Below, piece by piece: positions 5,205 through 5,246 of a DNA stretch of 5,246 nt. The stretch covers positions 1 to 5,246 of the forward strand of contig JAUNXW010000118.1 in assembly GCA_030539595.1 (NCBI GenBank), in the 5' to 3' direction. The notes below the pieces were generated by a model, which searched no databases, was not told where the DNA came from, and saw nothing but the letters and a program-made list of their open reading frames with translations. Position 1 is the first letter of the stretch. The number at the start of each line of letters is the position of its first letter. This stretch comes from Methanocorpusculum sp. GTDB lineage: Archaea; Halobacteriota; Methanomicrobia; Methanomicrobiales; Methanocorpusculaceae. A program made the position numbers and the translations under genes.

Positions 5205-5246
5205 TATCTAATTTAAGCCCATTTTATCGAATACTAACCCTTTACG

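Noticed and set aside
1..5246. tRNA, rRNA or integrase genes
   Set aside because: No cloverleaf-like or T-loop sequence and no tyrosine or serine recombinase motifs were seen, so integration cannot be inferred from this window.

Overview
The window is AT-rich and densely coded, and looks like the replication and control module of a small archaeal extrachromosomal element (plasmid or virus-like), or an integrated copy. Three things in the sequence point to Archaea. The divergent control region has a TTTATATA-type TATA box and no bacterial -35/-10 pair. The first gene on each side starts about 31-33 nt from that box with no Shine-Dalgarno site, so both transcripts should be nearly leaderless, whereas the downstream genes mostly carry Shine-Dalgarno-like sites. 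The right-hand operon ends at a T9 run. A euryarchaeal host (methanogen or ANME-like) is only a guess from composition.

Layout. Positions 1-884 (minus strand) hold a leftward operon: a 206-aa ribbon-helix-helix (RHH) DNA-binding protein, then a 45-aa VapB/RHH-like small protein (251-114), then a small single-span membrane protein (from 151) that runs off the window. Positions 885-947 are a divergent control region with one near-symmetric TATA box, a perfect 12-bp inverted repeat and several TAGTT repeats. Positions 948-5046 (plus strand) hold a compact eight-gene operon: a 54-aa RHH protein, a 185-aa unknown protein with internal repeats, an 88-aa protein with 12 cysteines, a 70-aa winged-helix protein, 48-, 116- and 147-aa small proteins, and a 657-aa D5-type superfamily 3 helicase. 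Most neighbours overlap by 1-8 nt (ATGA, TAATG) or abut, which fixes several starts downstream of the longest-ORF start. Positions 5047-5246 hold a T9 terminator candidate and a perfect 21-bp inverted repeat around an AT-rich 89-bp spacer, a candidate origin.

Inferred working: the helicase is the replication initiator; the upstream small DNA-binding proteins control its expression or help load it; the two divergent RHH proteins probably compete for or share the operators at 883-942, setting copy number or a lysogeny-like switch. The helicase N-terminus keeps what looks like motif I of an archaeo-eukaryotic primase (D91-x-E93) but lacks room for the rest of that domain, so priming may be lost or supplied by another protein. 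Five of the eight rightward genes have no function I can name.
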